In this document: positions 1 through 9,975 of the stretch, piece by piece
Position numbering within the stretch: the first letter of the stretch is position 1
How the letters are laid out: each line of letters starts with the position of its first letter
Source: Priapulus caudatus
Taxonomy: Eukaryota > Priapulida > Priapulimorpha > Priapulimorphida > Priapulidae
Length of the DNA stretch: 22,790 bases
Reading direction: 5' to 3'
Assembly (NCBI RefSeq): GCF_000485595.1
Contig: NW_014577454.1
Span: forward strand, 1,233-24,022
Made by a program: the position numbers and the translations under genes
The notes under the pieces: model-generated
What the model saw: the letters and a program-made list of their open reading frames with translations, nothing else
Databases searched by the model: none
What the model was told of the DNA's origin: nothing

Positions 1-205
1 ATATAAACAATATAGACTATATAGACAATATAGACTATATATAGACAATATAGACTATATAGACAATATAGACTATATATAGACAATATAGACTATATAG
101 ACAATATAGACTATATATAGACAATATTATAGACTATATAGACAATATAGACTATATATAGACAATATAGACTATATATAGACAATATAGACTATATAGA
201 CAATA
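1..205. repeat. AT-rich minisatellite, 18/20-bp alternating units
   Basis: About ten tandem copies of AGACAATATAGACTATAT occur, many followed by an extra AT. The 18-bp and 20-bp forms alternate for much of the array, so the larger period is about 38 bp. One unit near 121-141 carries a small insertion (AATATTATAG). The array touches the window edge, so its left limit is unknown. It ends at a small hairpin, TATGACA/TGTCATA, at 213-231. Confidence 0.9.
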
Positions 206-973
206 ATTATTATGACACTCCTTGTCATAGTGATATGTGTTGATAGGATTCAATCACAGCGTTCATAAGCGAGCGAATCCATGCAATATCCACGCGATCC
301 CACACGCATCCGTAAATCTAGATATGCCTTCCGCATTGTTTAAAGCCGAGCACGGACTAAATCAAATTCCTTCCTGCTCTCCGCTCGTATAAACACGACG
401 TGGACGGTGTTAACGCGTCGTGAGTTTTATCCTGACACGCTGTGAACGCGCATGCACACAATCGATAGTCGCTGCCAGCGCGTGATAGCTGTGTGGTTAC
501 TCAGCAACAACCTGCACCAGTGAACGAAGTGAAACAGCGGGGAAGAATTGTTAATTAAAAGTAAAGAATGACATGATTCTTCATCTACGACGCGTCGCGT
601 GCATTGCATGTTACCGTGACTGCGCAACGATCTGCATTACAAATTAGATTTTGTTTAAGTATGTCAATAAAACTAGCGCGTGATTTTTTGCTCTCACGAG
701 ATGCCATCGACCGGTTCTCCACAATGATGTTACCCTTTTTTGCATAGCGACTTATCTATAATTAGCGTCACGTAAATATGCGCACTTGTTTCGCTGGAGC
801 GTTTTTAAATGTCATTTTCGCGAATCTCAAGAAAGCGGGCTCAAGTTTGCTGTCATTTTACTGTTTTATAGCTATAACAAACACGTATTAAGTTTAATAC
901 TGAACTAATAAGCAATCATGGCGGTAACAGCTGAGACTAAATTGGTCTACATTTATTATTTTCTCGATTTCTT
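206..973. other. Intergenic or intronic sequence, nothing recognised
   Basis: Mixed-composition sequence with only short open frames on both strands. A 66-codon minus-strand frame at 427-627 has no recognisable motif, signal peptide or splice context. I see no RNA gene or mobile-element end here apart from the small hairpin at 213-231. Confidence 0.5.
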
Positions 974-975
974 TA

Positions 976-1605
976 AAGCCCCAATATGCGCATCTACACG
1001 CTAATTTCTTTAGTACTAACCTAGTAAATACTTCGTGTCAGGCATAATCATACTACCTTATGACAAAATAAACTCTAGTTCCTCCCATTTCACTGCGCGT
1101 TGTCTTATAAAAAACATTTGAAAATACCTCCAATGTTGTTCAAATTCTCCGATGTTTTTGACACTTTCGCGTTGCTCTGCCAAGCAACCGTACAGCGGGT
1201 GTAGCAAAGATTTCTACGGCCCGTGTGCGTTTTTCGCTTGCACGCTGCTAGCGCAATGACATGTTATCGTTCGGGATATCAAGACTAAAATCAATACGTT
1301 ATTCTCAGAGTTTATTAAGCTGCCTATTATTACTTTCCCAATAGCCATTGATGTTACATACACTGCAGTTCACAATACTACAACTATCTTAAAATGTAGA
1401 CGACTATATTCTCTGCTCAACACTCGTAGCAACATGATTTATTCGGGGCGAAATTGCTTGGCAAACAATTCGGCGTTGGTGCCAGATTACCCGATTTCGC
1501 ACCTCTTTCTTGTGGATTTTAAGCAAACGCGCAGTGAAATGGGAGGAACTAGGGTTTATTTGTCATAAGGTTGTCATTAGCGTGTAGATGCGCATATTGT
1601 GGCTT
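976..1605. mobile_element. Foldback/MITE-like element with ~75-bp split inverted repeats
   Basis: The sequences at 974-1005 and 1576-1607 are near-perfect reverse complements (core CAATATGCGCATCTACACG). A second inverted block pairs 1056-1100 with 1529-1570 (core CCTCCCATTTCACTGCGCG). The left arm carries about 50 bp (1006-1055) between the two blocks, while the right arm has only about 5 bp there. If the ends are AAGCC...GGCTT, the element is 630 bp and flanked by TA on each side (974-975, 1606-1607), which would fit a Tc1/mariner-type non-autonomous element. The TA reading is inference. The interior has no transposase-like frame, so the element would need a transposase supplied elsewhere. 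Confidence 0.75.
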
Positions 1606-1628
1606 TAGGTGATGATCAATTTAAAACG

Positions 1629-1716
1629 ATACGCACACATACGGACACACACGCACACACACAGACACACACACACGCATACACGGACATACACACAACA
1701 CACGCGCGCACTACAC

Positions 1717-1753
<37 letters not shown>
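1629..1753. repeat. (CA)n microsatellite, imperfect
   Basis: An interrupted (CA)n run lies about 20 bp beyond the right end of the foldback element, with ACGG and GCGC interruptions and a purer stretch at about 1723-1753. Open frames on both strands here are His/Thr or Cys/Val low-complexity translations and are not genes. Confidence 0.95.
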
Positions 1754-1754
<1 letters not shown>

Positions 1755-2143
1755 GCGCGCGCATGTGCACTGTCTAGTCCGGTGATATTTGATTGGGTTA
1801 AATAAAATATTTCCTTGCTCAAATTTGGACCACACTACCCGAACTGTGAAAAGGACAGCTGTTCAATTCCTATAGCAAGACAGTATGTATTTGTACAAGA
1901 TTATGTGGTGGTGACACTGTTAGTCTCAGATGTTTGCCACTGTGGAAGACGTTTCAGTGACGGCTGAAACCCCCTCATCCAGACATTTTAGCTTGCAAAG
2001 CACAGTGGAGGTCCTGATCATGATGTTTTCACAAGGCTTATCCTACACATGTTTGAAATTTGACTCTAGTCCAACGTGATTTGATTTCTACACGGTCCGA
2101 ATAATTCGCGTAACGATCCGGGCCCCTTAGCTCCAGCATGCTA
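1754..2143. other. Unannotated spacer
   Basis: No convincing coding frame, RNA gene or repeat was recognised between the CA tract and the 3' end of the LINE fragment. Confidence 0.4.
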
Positions 2144-2626
2144 CAGTCTTCTTCTTCTTCTTCTCCTTCTTCTTCTTCTTCTTCTTTTTATTTTTCTTCT
2201 CGGGTCACTACACAACACTCGGCCTAGCCACTGCAGCACACAGGACTTGGCACGGTGGTTAAAAGTCTGAAGGTCTTCAGGGCTACAGGGCTCTGGTAAT
2301 AGGAGGCATTTCAGGAGATGTCCCATAGTCTGGTTCTCCCCGCAGTCGCATTCGGTTGGGCATGTTCAGAACTGGGTCAATTTTTGCAGCATGGGGCGAC
2401 CTACTCCAGACAGGGCACGCATACTCAGCCGCAGAGTAGCACAGGGCGATAGCAGTGGTTCTAATTGTCCCCTGTTCCGTCTGTTCCCCATTTAGTAGTG
2501 ACCAACTTCTTTAGAATACTGTTTCTGGAACCCACTTTGGTCTTTGTCTTGATGATGTGATTCTTGTAAGTTAGAGAGCGGTCTAAAGCAACACCTAGGT
2601 AGACTGGGCTATAGGTATGTTTCAGG
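2144..2626 (-). pseudogene. 5'-truncated non-LTR retrotransposon RT C-terminal fragment with (GAA)n tail
   Basis: Read on the minus strand, 2625 downward gives LKHTYSPVYLGVALDRSLTY, then a segment ending KKLVTTKWG. After a frame break come TIRTTAIALCYSAAEYACP and VWSRSPHAAKIDPVLN. After a further break comes CPTECDCGENQTMGHLLKC, with DL and W residues following. These are the post-polymerase region and terminal Cys-His motif (C-x-C-x7-H-x3-C) known from reverse transcriptases of jockey/I-like non-LTR elements in many invertebrates. The polymerase core and endonuclease are missing, as expected for 5' truncation. Between VLN and CPTEC the normal family spacer, which I recall as roughly a hundred residues, is absent, so there is an internal deletion. 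The first break sits in a CCCC run (2469-2472 on the plus strand). The minus-strand end runs into a GAA-rich tail (2147-2188), typical of such elements. It is inactive. The family is confident, the exact clade is not. Confidence 0.85.
2147..2188. repeat. (TTC)n tract, LINE 3' tail on the minus strand
   Basis: A run of TTC triplets with one CTCC interruption. On the minus strand it is (GAA)n directly after the retrotransposon reading frame, so it is best read as the simple-repeat 3' tail. The apparent poly-arginine end of the minus frame comes from this tract. Confidence 0.85.
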
Positions 2627-2839
2627 ATGCTACAGTAGTACTAAAAGAATAAACTACCTTGAATTAGTGCGCGCAGTTAAAACGCCCACCGTTTAATGGG
2701 GTTAGCCGCTAGCTTTGTCAGCAGGTGGCGCAGCGGGAGCACAGGTGGTACAACGGTTGCGCAACGAACCGGTCAGTTGGAAAGATACAGGAATCACGCA
2801 TAGCCGATCCTATCGTCATAGCGATATAACCAAGTTAAA

Positions 2840-3042
2840 ATGCCTTCGTACTGTTGTGTTCCTTGTTGTAAGTCGGCTAAAGCTGGTCATAAGTTTCCAG
2901 CGAGCCCGAATCTTAACTACAAATGGAGGGGTTGATGTGAGGAGAGTTGAGGAAACCACACAAAAAATGTGGAAACCGATGATGCATTCTAAAGTCTGCA
3001 GCGATCACTTCAGAGAAGACGACTATACTAGCACACTTTTAA
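2840..3042 (+). CDS. THAP-type zinc-finger exon (first coding exon, frame-broken)
   Basis: From ATG 2840 the frame reads MPSYCCVPCCKSAKAGHKFP and continues to KWRG, then a TGA at 2933. One base over, the frame continues RRVEETTQKMWKPMMHSKVC and SDHFREDDY. Together these match the THAP domain layout: an N-terminal Cys pair (CCVPCC), the HKFP block, tryptophan, WKP, then VCSDHF giving the last Cys and His of the C2CH zinc site. THAP domains bind DNA and occur in chromatin and cell-cycle proteins and in P-element-type transposases. The family's closing AVPT-like motif is absent and would lie on the next exon. At 3043 there is a strong donor, AA|GTAAGT. The frame break lies at a GGGG run (2928-2931), and removing one G joins the frames, so either a pseudogene or a base-call error is possible. 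Downstream exons were not found. Host gene versus transposon-derived gene is undecided. Confidence 0.7.
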
Positions 3043-4494
3043 GTAAGTGTAATATCGAAAATAGCTATAGCTTAGGCTTAGTGCGCCGTTGCCGGATGGC
3101 GTGCATGCAGGGTCTTCTAAACGAACCAAGAGAAATTTGAGAGCGTGAAGTTCGAACGTGACGGGATGTAATGATGACAAAATGCTGTGAGAGTTTAGCT
3201 GTGAGGTAATCGAACTGTACGTCGTGTGCTCGCGCTCTCACGGCGGAAGTCTTCACCGCCGCATACAATGATTGCAAGCTAGATACAGAAGCTGCTGCGA
3301 CAACCGCTAACGACTCCTTATAGTCTAATTGATGACTTCAGCTGATTCTCGCAACGACGTCGTACCGCTACTGCCAGCACCACGAACCTTCGCTGAAACC
3401 GTCTTTAGAATGCAGACGCGTGCATGTCTGTTAAGTTATACCCGCGGCCAAACAACTGAACGTAGTGTTCAGCTTGCTACGCGCATATATGCTACCTTGT
3501 TGGTATTGCCATTGGCGCCATTTTCACTAAGATCGAGCGGAGACGCTGGGGTAGAGCTCTAGCTCTATTAAAACATTAAAACTTGTGCATCTTTGTGAAT
3601 CGATCGAAATCTGGAGCGCGATAAGCAATCCGATTATTGCCAAGCGGGCGATGCCGCTGGGGAAAACACCGGCGGGGACAACTTGTATAAATGGTAAGGG
3701 CTCGTGTCCCCGGCTGCTGCCACGGCTTGCTGTCTAGATATTGCCGTGATAATGTGCATAGCCCGCGTGTCACGCGGTGTGTATTGTCACACTGGGGATC
3801 TAAGGCCGGATTCCCTGCTACGGGGCGTCTTCGGAAACGTGGCGCGTGCCGCAGAAAGTAGGTTATCACACAGCGGCAGTCCTCCCCCTCCCCCCAGTGC
3901 GAATGTGTGCAGATTTCTCAGTTCGCGCCAACGTGATCTAAGTGATCAATTGGCCGCTGTCCACTAATATAGATGCGGGGGCGCTAGTGCTGCCACCTAT
4001 TACCGTTTAGGAAACTTGTATTTGCTTCGATAATTAGTTGCTTTGCCAACTTGTTTACTTGCGTACTTGCGAACATGTGTTGCGTTCAAATGAAGTTGCA
4101 GTTGGCGTCCGTAAATGTGTTTGTCTTGAAACTTATTTGCTTCGTCTCGAACTTTATATGTTTGCCAACATGCTAACCCGCGTACTTGTGTTTTGTTTAT
4201 ATGGGCGTGTTTTGTTCATGTGATACTTAGGCCTATGCTTATCCTCGTATTACAATGCCATGTGCGTTACCGACGTTCAGTATAGAGGGTTACCAGTACC
4301 TATTTCGGAGCCCTGCATATTTTTACATTTAAAGTAAAAAATGACGCAAAAACGCGACATTGTACAGCCCGTATATGGGCTCGGGCCAAATGCATTTAAA
4401 GTAACGCGTATTGGAGCTTATGGTCTTCGTCACAACTGTCAACAAGTGGACTACGCAGGGCTCGCAAGTAGTGTGTGATGTGTGCGTTTGAGTG
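3043..4494. other. Possible THAP intron and unassigned sequence
   Basis: This follows the THAP exon donor, so at least the first part may be intron. Short frames at 3329-3562 (+) and 3576-3869 (-) show no recognisable domain. The 4020-4200 stretch contains two diverged copies, about 110 bp apart, of a segment with TGCCAAC and GCGTACTTG, which suggests an old tandem duplication. No RNA gene was seen. Confidence 0.35.
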
Positions 4495-4623
<129 letters not shown>

Positions 4624-4719
4624 CGCGTATGGTTGTGCGCAAGTGTCTGCGAGCTCGCGTAGGTGTGTGCGCAAGTGTGCATGTGTTTGCGTGTTTTATG
4701 CCTATGTGTGTGTGAATAT

Positions 4720-5384
4720 ATCCAATTCTCGTGCAATTCTGTCGCATATTATCTGCAACGACATACAATTTCCCTACAGTCACATTAATCCCGCTCGCGG
4801 AAGTGCCGCACGATTCGAGATCTCCATCTCCGCGTACATATAATTCTGCTCTCGTAAATTTAAGACAGCTACGCGCACGTCACACGTCACGTGTTCTCTC
4901 TGTCCGTCGTGGTTCGCGCTATCGCGTGTAGAGGGCGCTACGATCGCGTTGCGCGATACCAACCGAGAGGCGAGCGGCTGCGGGCGGAGTAGCACTATAC
5001 TGTTGGGCGTAAATCCGTCGAAGCGCTGCCGTGCGTGCGTGCGTGCAAGCAACGCGATATTACGCGAGTCACACAGTCAAGCCACACCGTGAGCGCTCAC
5101 ATCGCGAGAGCCACGCAGCCGATACAAGATCGCGATTGAAATCCTTGAATCAGAATTATAGCAGGTTTTGAAAAACTCGGTTTCGATGATGTCATCGCTT
5201 TGTGCTTGATGAGGCATTGCGTGCGGGAGAGTTCGTCTGATAATCATCGCAGAAATTGCGAGAGCACAAGCGTCTGAATCTTGCGAGCGAAGTTGGCTTC
5301 TCGCATCACTTATCTGGGTGAGTTGCGCGCAGCTAGGAGGCAGAATAGCAAAGGAGACTGCGAACGAGAGTCGATATCGCAACA
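4720..5384. other. CpG-containing unique sequence, no gene recognised
   Basis: The sequence is rich in CG dinucleotides around 4860-5130 (several CGCG, CACGTCACACGTCACGTG) and contains GTGC repeats near 5031-5046. Such composition could mark a regulatory region, but no core promoter or coding motif is clear. Frames at 4780-5052 and 5077-5385 (minus) have no recognised domain. Confidence 0.35.
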
Positions 5385-5385
5385 T

Positions 5386-5666
5386 GTTCTGCTAGCATCT
5401 ATGACAAATACGACATACGCATATACGCTCTCCTAGGACACTATTTGTCATAGGAAGATTCTTCCTATGACAAATATTGGCGAGTCAACTTCGTTCCGCT
5501 TTACAGCTGAAATTCACTGATTGCGTTCATAATAGAGCTCCTAAACTCCTATGATGCGCGCAACACATACAACAATATTTGTCATTCGGAAAATCTTCCT
5601 ATGACAAATACTGTCATAGGAGAGCGTATATGCGTATGTCGTATTTGTCATAAATGCTAGCAGAAC
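5386..5666. mobile_element. Palindromic MITE with ~80-bp arms and nested hairpins
   Basis: 5386-5478 and 5573-5666 are near-perfect inverted repeats (core ACGACATACGCATATACGCT). The outermost 12 bp, GTTCTGCTAGCA and TGCTAGCAGAAC, together make one 16-bp palindrome sharing the centre TGCTAGCA. This is best explained by insertion into a pre-existing palindromic site. Either TGCTAGCA is an 8-bp target duplication (5390-5397, 5655-5662; element 5398-5654, beginning TCTATGACAAAT) or the duplication is TA and the element begins GCAT. Each arm contains its own inner palindrome of ATTTGTCAT and ATGACAAAT (5443-5475 and 5577-5610). There is no coding content, so it is non-autonomous. The superfamily is uncertain: 8 bp would suggest hAT-like, TA would suggest Tc1/mariner-like. 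Confidence 0.85.
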
Positions 5667-5667
5667 A

Positions 5668-6127
5668 GGCTGAATATCGTCGCTTTTATTGTTACGCTTT
5701 TTAATAACATATGGCAGGTGGGTAGCGTAATCGTTAATAAAATGTACTTCTGCAGCGTTTCATTCGCTTAAAACTAATACTGCTATTTAATGAGCCATTA
5801 CTTTTATGTGCGGACTTTTTTACGTAAGCGTTATATTAATGCCGACATTATAGTAAAATATTCACTTTTATGTAATTTCGCAAAAGATTTACGTGTGGTG
5901 ATTACCATTTTTTTCCGATATGGTTCCACGCACGAGTAAATGAAATTACATTCTACAGCCGAAGGTTAGCGCCAATCTTTTGAGAATGAGATAACTAACT
6001 CAATATGTTACCTTTTCTGACGTGACGAGTAGTATGATAATTGGAACGGTTTAGCTCTTCCCTCTTGCTTAATTTATTTTATCGTGTGTTAGTAATAATT
6101 TAGGGGACACATGCTATACATATTAAA
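5668..6127. other. AT-rich spacer, nothing recognised
   Basis: AT-rich unique sequence with no open frame of note, no tRNA-like boxes and no repeat structure that I could detect. Confidence 0.4.
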
Positions 6128-7345
6128 ATTTATCCATGCATCCATCCATCCATGCATCCATCCACCCATGCATCCATCCATACATGCATGCATGCATGCA
6201 TCCATCCATCAATCAATCAATCCATCAATCAATCCATCCATCCATCCATCCATCCATCCATCCATCCATCCATCCATCCATCCATCCATCCATCCATCCA
6301 TCCATCCATCCATCCATCCATCCATCCCATTCATCCAATCCATCCATCCATCCATCATCCATCCATCCATGCACTCTCATCATCATCCATGCACTCATCA
6401 TCCATCATGGGTAACCCATTTTCATCATCCATCATCCATCCATCCATCCCATCCATCCATCACTCCCTCATTCCTCCATCATTCCATCATCAAGTCCATC
6501 ATCTCCATCCATCCATCATCATTCATCCATCCATCCTAAACATCCATCCCCATCCATCCCTCCTATCCCATCCATCATCCTATCCCGATCCACTCCATCC
6601 ATCCTCCATCCATCCCATCCATCCATCCCATCATCCATCCATCAGATCCATCCATCCATCCCATCCCGATTCCATCCTCCATCTATCCATCCTATCCATC
6701 AATACATCCATCCATCCATCCATCCATCCATCCATCCATCCCATCCAATTCCATCCATCATCCATCCATCCATCCATCCAATCCATCCATCCAGTCCATC
6801 CAATTCTATCCATCTATCCAGTTCCATCCATCCATCCATCATCCATACCATCATTCCATCCTATCCATCCAATCCATCATCCAGTCTCCATCTATTCCCC
6901 CCCCCCCCCCCCTTTTCATCCCATACCATCCATCTCACTCAATCCATCAATCCATCATCCATCCATCCATCAATCCCATCCATCCCATCCATCATCTATC
7001 TATCTATCCATCCTCATCCCGTCCAGTCCCATCCATCCCATCTCCCATCCATCCCATCGATACCATCATCCATCCACTCCATCCATCCAGCTGAATCATC
7101 CATCCATTCATCTATCCATTCCAGTCCATCCATCCATACCATCCATCCTATCAATGCCATCATCTTATCATCCATCCATTCCATCCATCCATCCATCCAT
7201 CCTCCATCCTATTCCGATCCATTCCATCCAGTCATCCATCCATCCATCATCCATTCATCCATCCAGTTACCATCCCATCCATCATCATCCATCACATCCT
7301 CCATCCATCCATCCATCCATCCATCCATCCATCCATCCATCCGAA
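6128..7345. repeat. (CCAT)n microsatellite block, ~1.2 kb
   Basis: A long ATCC/CCAT tetranucleotide array. It is nearly pure at 6233-6326 and 7301-7341, and mixed with CATG (6182-6200), CAAT, CCCATC and other variants in between. A 16-base cytosine run lies at 6897-6912. A 405-codon His-Pro-Ser-Ile frame crosses the array but only reflects the tetranucleotide read in three frames (MHPSIHPS pattern). It has no non-repeat domain and is not a gene. Confidence 0.97.
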
Positions 7346-7785
7346 CAGTCTCATTTGATGACCATATGAGATTTGCCCGTGCCGCAGACAGCAGGTTCGA
7401 TCTATAAGCAACAGTAGCGTTCTTGTACCAGGACCGCTCCAAACCACAGCTCACAGACATCCCCACTTGATCCCAGCTAACTAATGTAGTCGTCGCGGCT
7501 ATGAACGCCGACGGAATTCCAATAGTCGCTCACAGCGGGCTTCTATTCCCAGCAGGCGTGACGGACACATGAGTTATAGAGTAAGGCACGCTACTTTTAT
7601 TCGCTGTCATTTGTCCACGTCCATAATTACGCGATGCACGCCTCGTCCTAGTAATCTATACGCTAAGCATGTCCATGCTCTCACGTCGGTAGTTGTGACA
7701 TTATTAAATCCAGTTGGTCACTGAAAATTACCGAGAACAATCTGGGCCATATTTTTCTCATTTAGATTCGATATTGTTACGGATA
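7346..7785. other. Unique sequence, nothing recognised
   Basis: Unique sequence between the CCAT block and the first tiny palindrome. It includes a B-box-like GGTTCGATCT near 7388-7397, but no matching A box or foldable tRNA was found. Confidence 0.35.
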
Positions 7786-7792
7786 ATCCTAT

Positions 7793-7851
7793 CGGGAGTG
7801 AATAATAATAGATTCTTTTATAATAATACAATCTATTATTATTCACTCTTG
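7793..7851. mobile_element. Tiny palindromic element, copy 1 (59 bp)
   Basis: Left arm 7793-7814 pairs with right arm 7830-7851 around a 15-nt loop. The only two mismatches are in the terminal CGGGAG versus CTCTTG. The right arm read in reverse complement begins CAAGAGTGAATAATAATAG. Flanks ATCCTAT (7786-7792) and ATCATAT (7852-7858) agree at six of seven bases, as expected for an aged 7-bp target duplication. The termini and the ATAA core are shared with copies at 8887-8927 and 10792-10849. Confidence 0.65.
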
Positions 7852-7858
7852 ATCATAT

Positions 7859-8879
7859 GGTATAGAGGTTTAGACGGTTACTATATGCTAGCGCAATAGA
7901 CGGATATAAGGCCTATCACTATTGGACATACGAGATGCCCATATGCCTCGAAGCGTGAGATACGCATGAATAATTAACTCGCGGGTCGTACATAATCCTG
8001 CCTCCTAACGAGATGGTTTACTCCAACGTCGCAAAGCTGCTGTCGTCACCGTGACGGCATTTCACGAGGCGAGCTCGGCAATACTCGCGTCTCTAGCAAC
8101 GAACAGATTGCTACACGCCGTCAATCTGTCTCCTGTCTAACAACTAATACGGTTACAACGGAGAGCTATTAGCTGAATTTTTCACGTCTGGTAAATTTTT
8201 TAGCTGCCGGAGAAGCACCGAGCTATTTAAGCTAGAGTCTGAAAACGTTTTCTTTTTCTGTGTGACAGTACCCAGTATACAAATTGCTTTCCTCAGTGGA
8301 AGGTGTGCCTAGGCATTTACGGACATTAACGTCATCCTGCTGACTAAGAACAAAGAAACAATATTATAAAATGTTTCGATCATATCTAGTCGATTTTGCA
8401 CAATCATAACCATAATCGCACTCCCGTAACCATAGCAACACGTTGACGATAACAGATCGGTAATTACATCGTGGATTTACAAGAAAGTTTAGTTTTACAA
8501 TGATGGTTATGTGATTGAAAGGAGGCAGGGACGTGCTAATTGGTTTAAGATGATTTCCTTTGGGAATGGTACCGTACCCGAACATGCATACTGACAAATT
8601 AGAGAATAATTGGAATCCCTGCCTCTAATCGTCACTGTTATATTTTATTATGATATTGTTAATGATCACGCTGAATGCGATTTGACAAATTATCTTGAAG
8701 CCGACTATGAAAATGGAATTTAACAATATTAAAATCTCCATATCGAATCAAAATGATATTACCACGAGATGTTAAGAATATGAACCAATACTAGCCTTTT
8801 TAAGTCGCGTGGTTCGAACGCAAATCATAACAAACTATCTTGAAATTTTTGGTTAAACATTGAGAAAAGTTTGTGTTAT
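7859..8879. other. AT-rich unique sequence, nothing firm
   Basis: No credible exon. There is a weak inverted repeat pairing GGAGGCAGGGA (8521-8531) with TCCCTGCCTC (8615-8624). A minus-strand frame at 8364-8597 has no recognised motif. Confidence 0.35.
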
Positions 8880-8886
8880 ATAATAT

Positions 8887-8927
8887 CAAGAGCGTATAAA
8901 GAAAGATATCTTCTTTATACGCTCTTG
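8887..8927. mobile_element. Tiny palindromic element, copy 2 (41 bp)
   Basis: A perfect 17-bp stem, CAAGAGCGTATAAAGAA (8887-8903), pairs with 8911-8927 around a 7-nt loop AGATATC. It is flanked by identical 7-bp direct repeats ATAATAT (8880-8886 and 8928-8934), the signature of an insertion with target-site duplication. It has no coding capacity. The termini match copies 1 and 3. Confidence 0.75.
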
Positions 8928-8934
8928 ATAATAT

Positions 8935-9594
8935 ATATTAGCTTTAAATTAATTTTTATAACATTTATATTATTTTATATTCTTTTCAAGAATGAGCAAT
9001 CTCGCAGTCTCGCGCAGCGATCACTCTCAGTTTTTGCTGGGGATAAATTTTGTCTGACAACGTTTCTTTATCAACGTTCCAACCTTTTTACATGAGGCTC
9101 AGCGAGGCGACCTCATTCTGTGTTAATTTGTTTACAATGGTTTCCCTATATTCACGCTAACCTGGGCTATATTGATTTCGATTCGGGGAAACCTCCTTCA
9201 ACCAATTTCACTCGGACTAAGGTTGATACAATTGCGATTGCAAATGGCGTCGGCCACGTTGCGACGGAAGTGCAACTATCTCGTCGCACTCTAGTTAAAT
9301 AACATCGCCGATGCCCATTCCCACGGGCATCTGTAATCATCATGAGTTTGACTACGTTGCGAGACTTACGTGTGATGTTGACTATCTATGATTATGGTCG
9401 ATGATGTACATTGTATAATACGATAGCATTCACCTTTCCTAGGCTATTTGGTCGTTGGCGTTTGCGCGGGCTAATAGGACCGAAATAGAATACGCGATGG
9501 CGTACTACCATCTCTGTTGGTAAAATAATAATTGATTCGATGTTTAATATCAGAGGATGCCACACGAGGTACTATCGCGATGTCTATAATTATG
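8935..9594. other. Unassigned sequence with a short open frame
   Basis: A plus-strand frame at 9120-9302 encodes about 60 residues including HANLGYIDFDSGKPPSTNF. I do not recognise it and see no splice context. A short hairpin, GATGCCC/GGGCATC, lies at about 9311-9332. Nothing else was found before the TG tract. Confidence 0.3.
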
Positions 9595-9599
9595 TGTGA

Positions 9600-9602
9600 G
9601 CG

Positions 9603-9684
<82 letters not shown>

Positions 9685-9776
9685 CGCCCGCATATGTGTA
9701 TGTGTGTGTGTGTGTGTGTGCGTGCGGGTGCGCGAGTGTGTCTGTGAGAGAGAGAGAGAGAGCGAGAGAGAGAGAG
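9600..9776. repeat. Compound (TG)n-(CG)n-(TG)n-(GA)n microsatellite
   Basis: TG repeats to about 9674, a CGCGCGCG block (9675-9690), a second TG run to about 9740, then (GA)n with one CG interruption (9746-9776). Alternating TG and CG tracts are potential Z-DNA formers (established for such sequences; not shown here). Confidence 0.95.
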
Positions 9777-9975
9777 TGAAGGAAGGCGAGAGAGTCATGC
9801 GCGCATGCATGCTTACGCGTGTGGAAATATATGCAGGCGGATAAATCAAAGTCGTTGTTAGCCGAAATGGCTACGTGAGGCAAAGCTAAATTGCTTAATG
9901 AATAAATTAACGTTGTCAAGCTTGAACAACGGTATGCTTGAAAATTGTTAAAATATTCTCTTCGCCTGATGTAAT

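Noticed and set aside
2715-2840. tRNA-like A box (GGTGGCGCAGCGGG) upstream of the THAP exon, possible SINE
   Set aside because: No B box at a suitable distance and no foldable tRNA shape, so support was too weak for a feature.
6152-7369. 405-codon open frame rich in His-Pro-Ser-Ile
   Set aside because: It is the CCAT tetranucleotide read as protein. Two other frames of the same strand are also open and there is no non-repeat domain.
8805-8826. GGTTCGAACGC, B-box-like
   Set aside because: Does not match the consensus C at the end and no A box was found upstream.
9120-9302. 60-codon plus frame as a possible gene
   Set aside because: No recognised motif, signal peptide or splice site. Short frames of this size are expected by chance.
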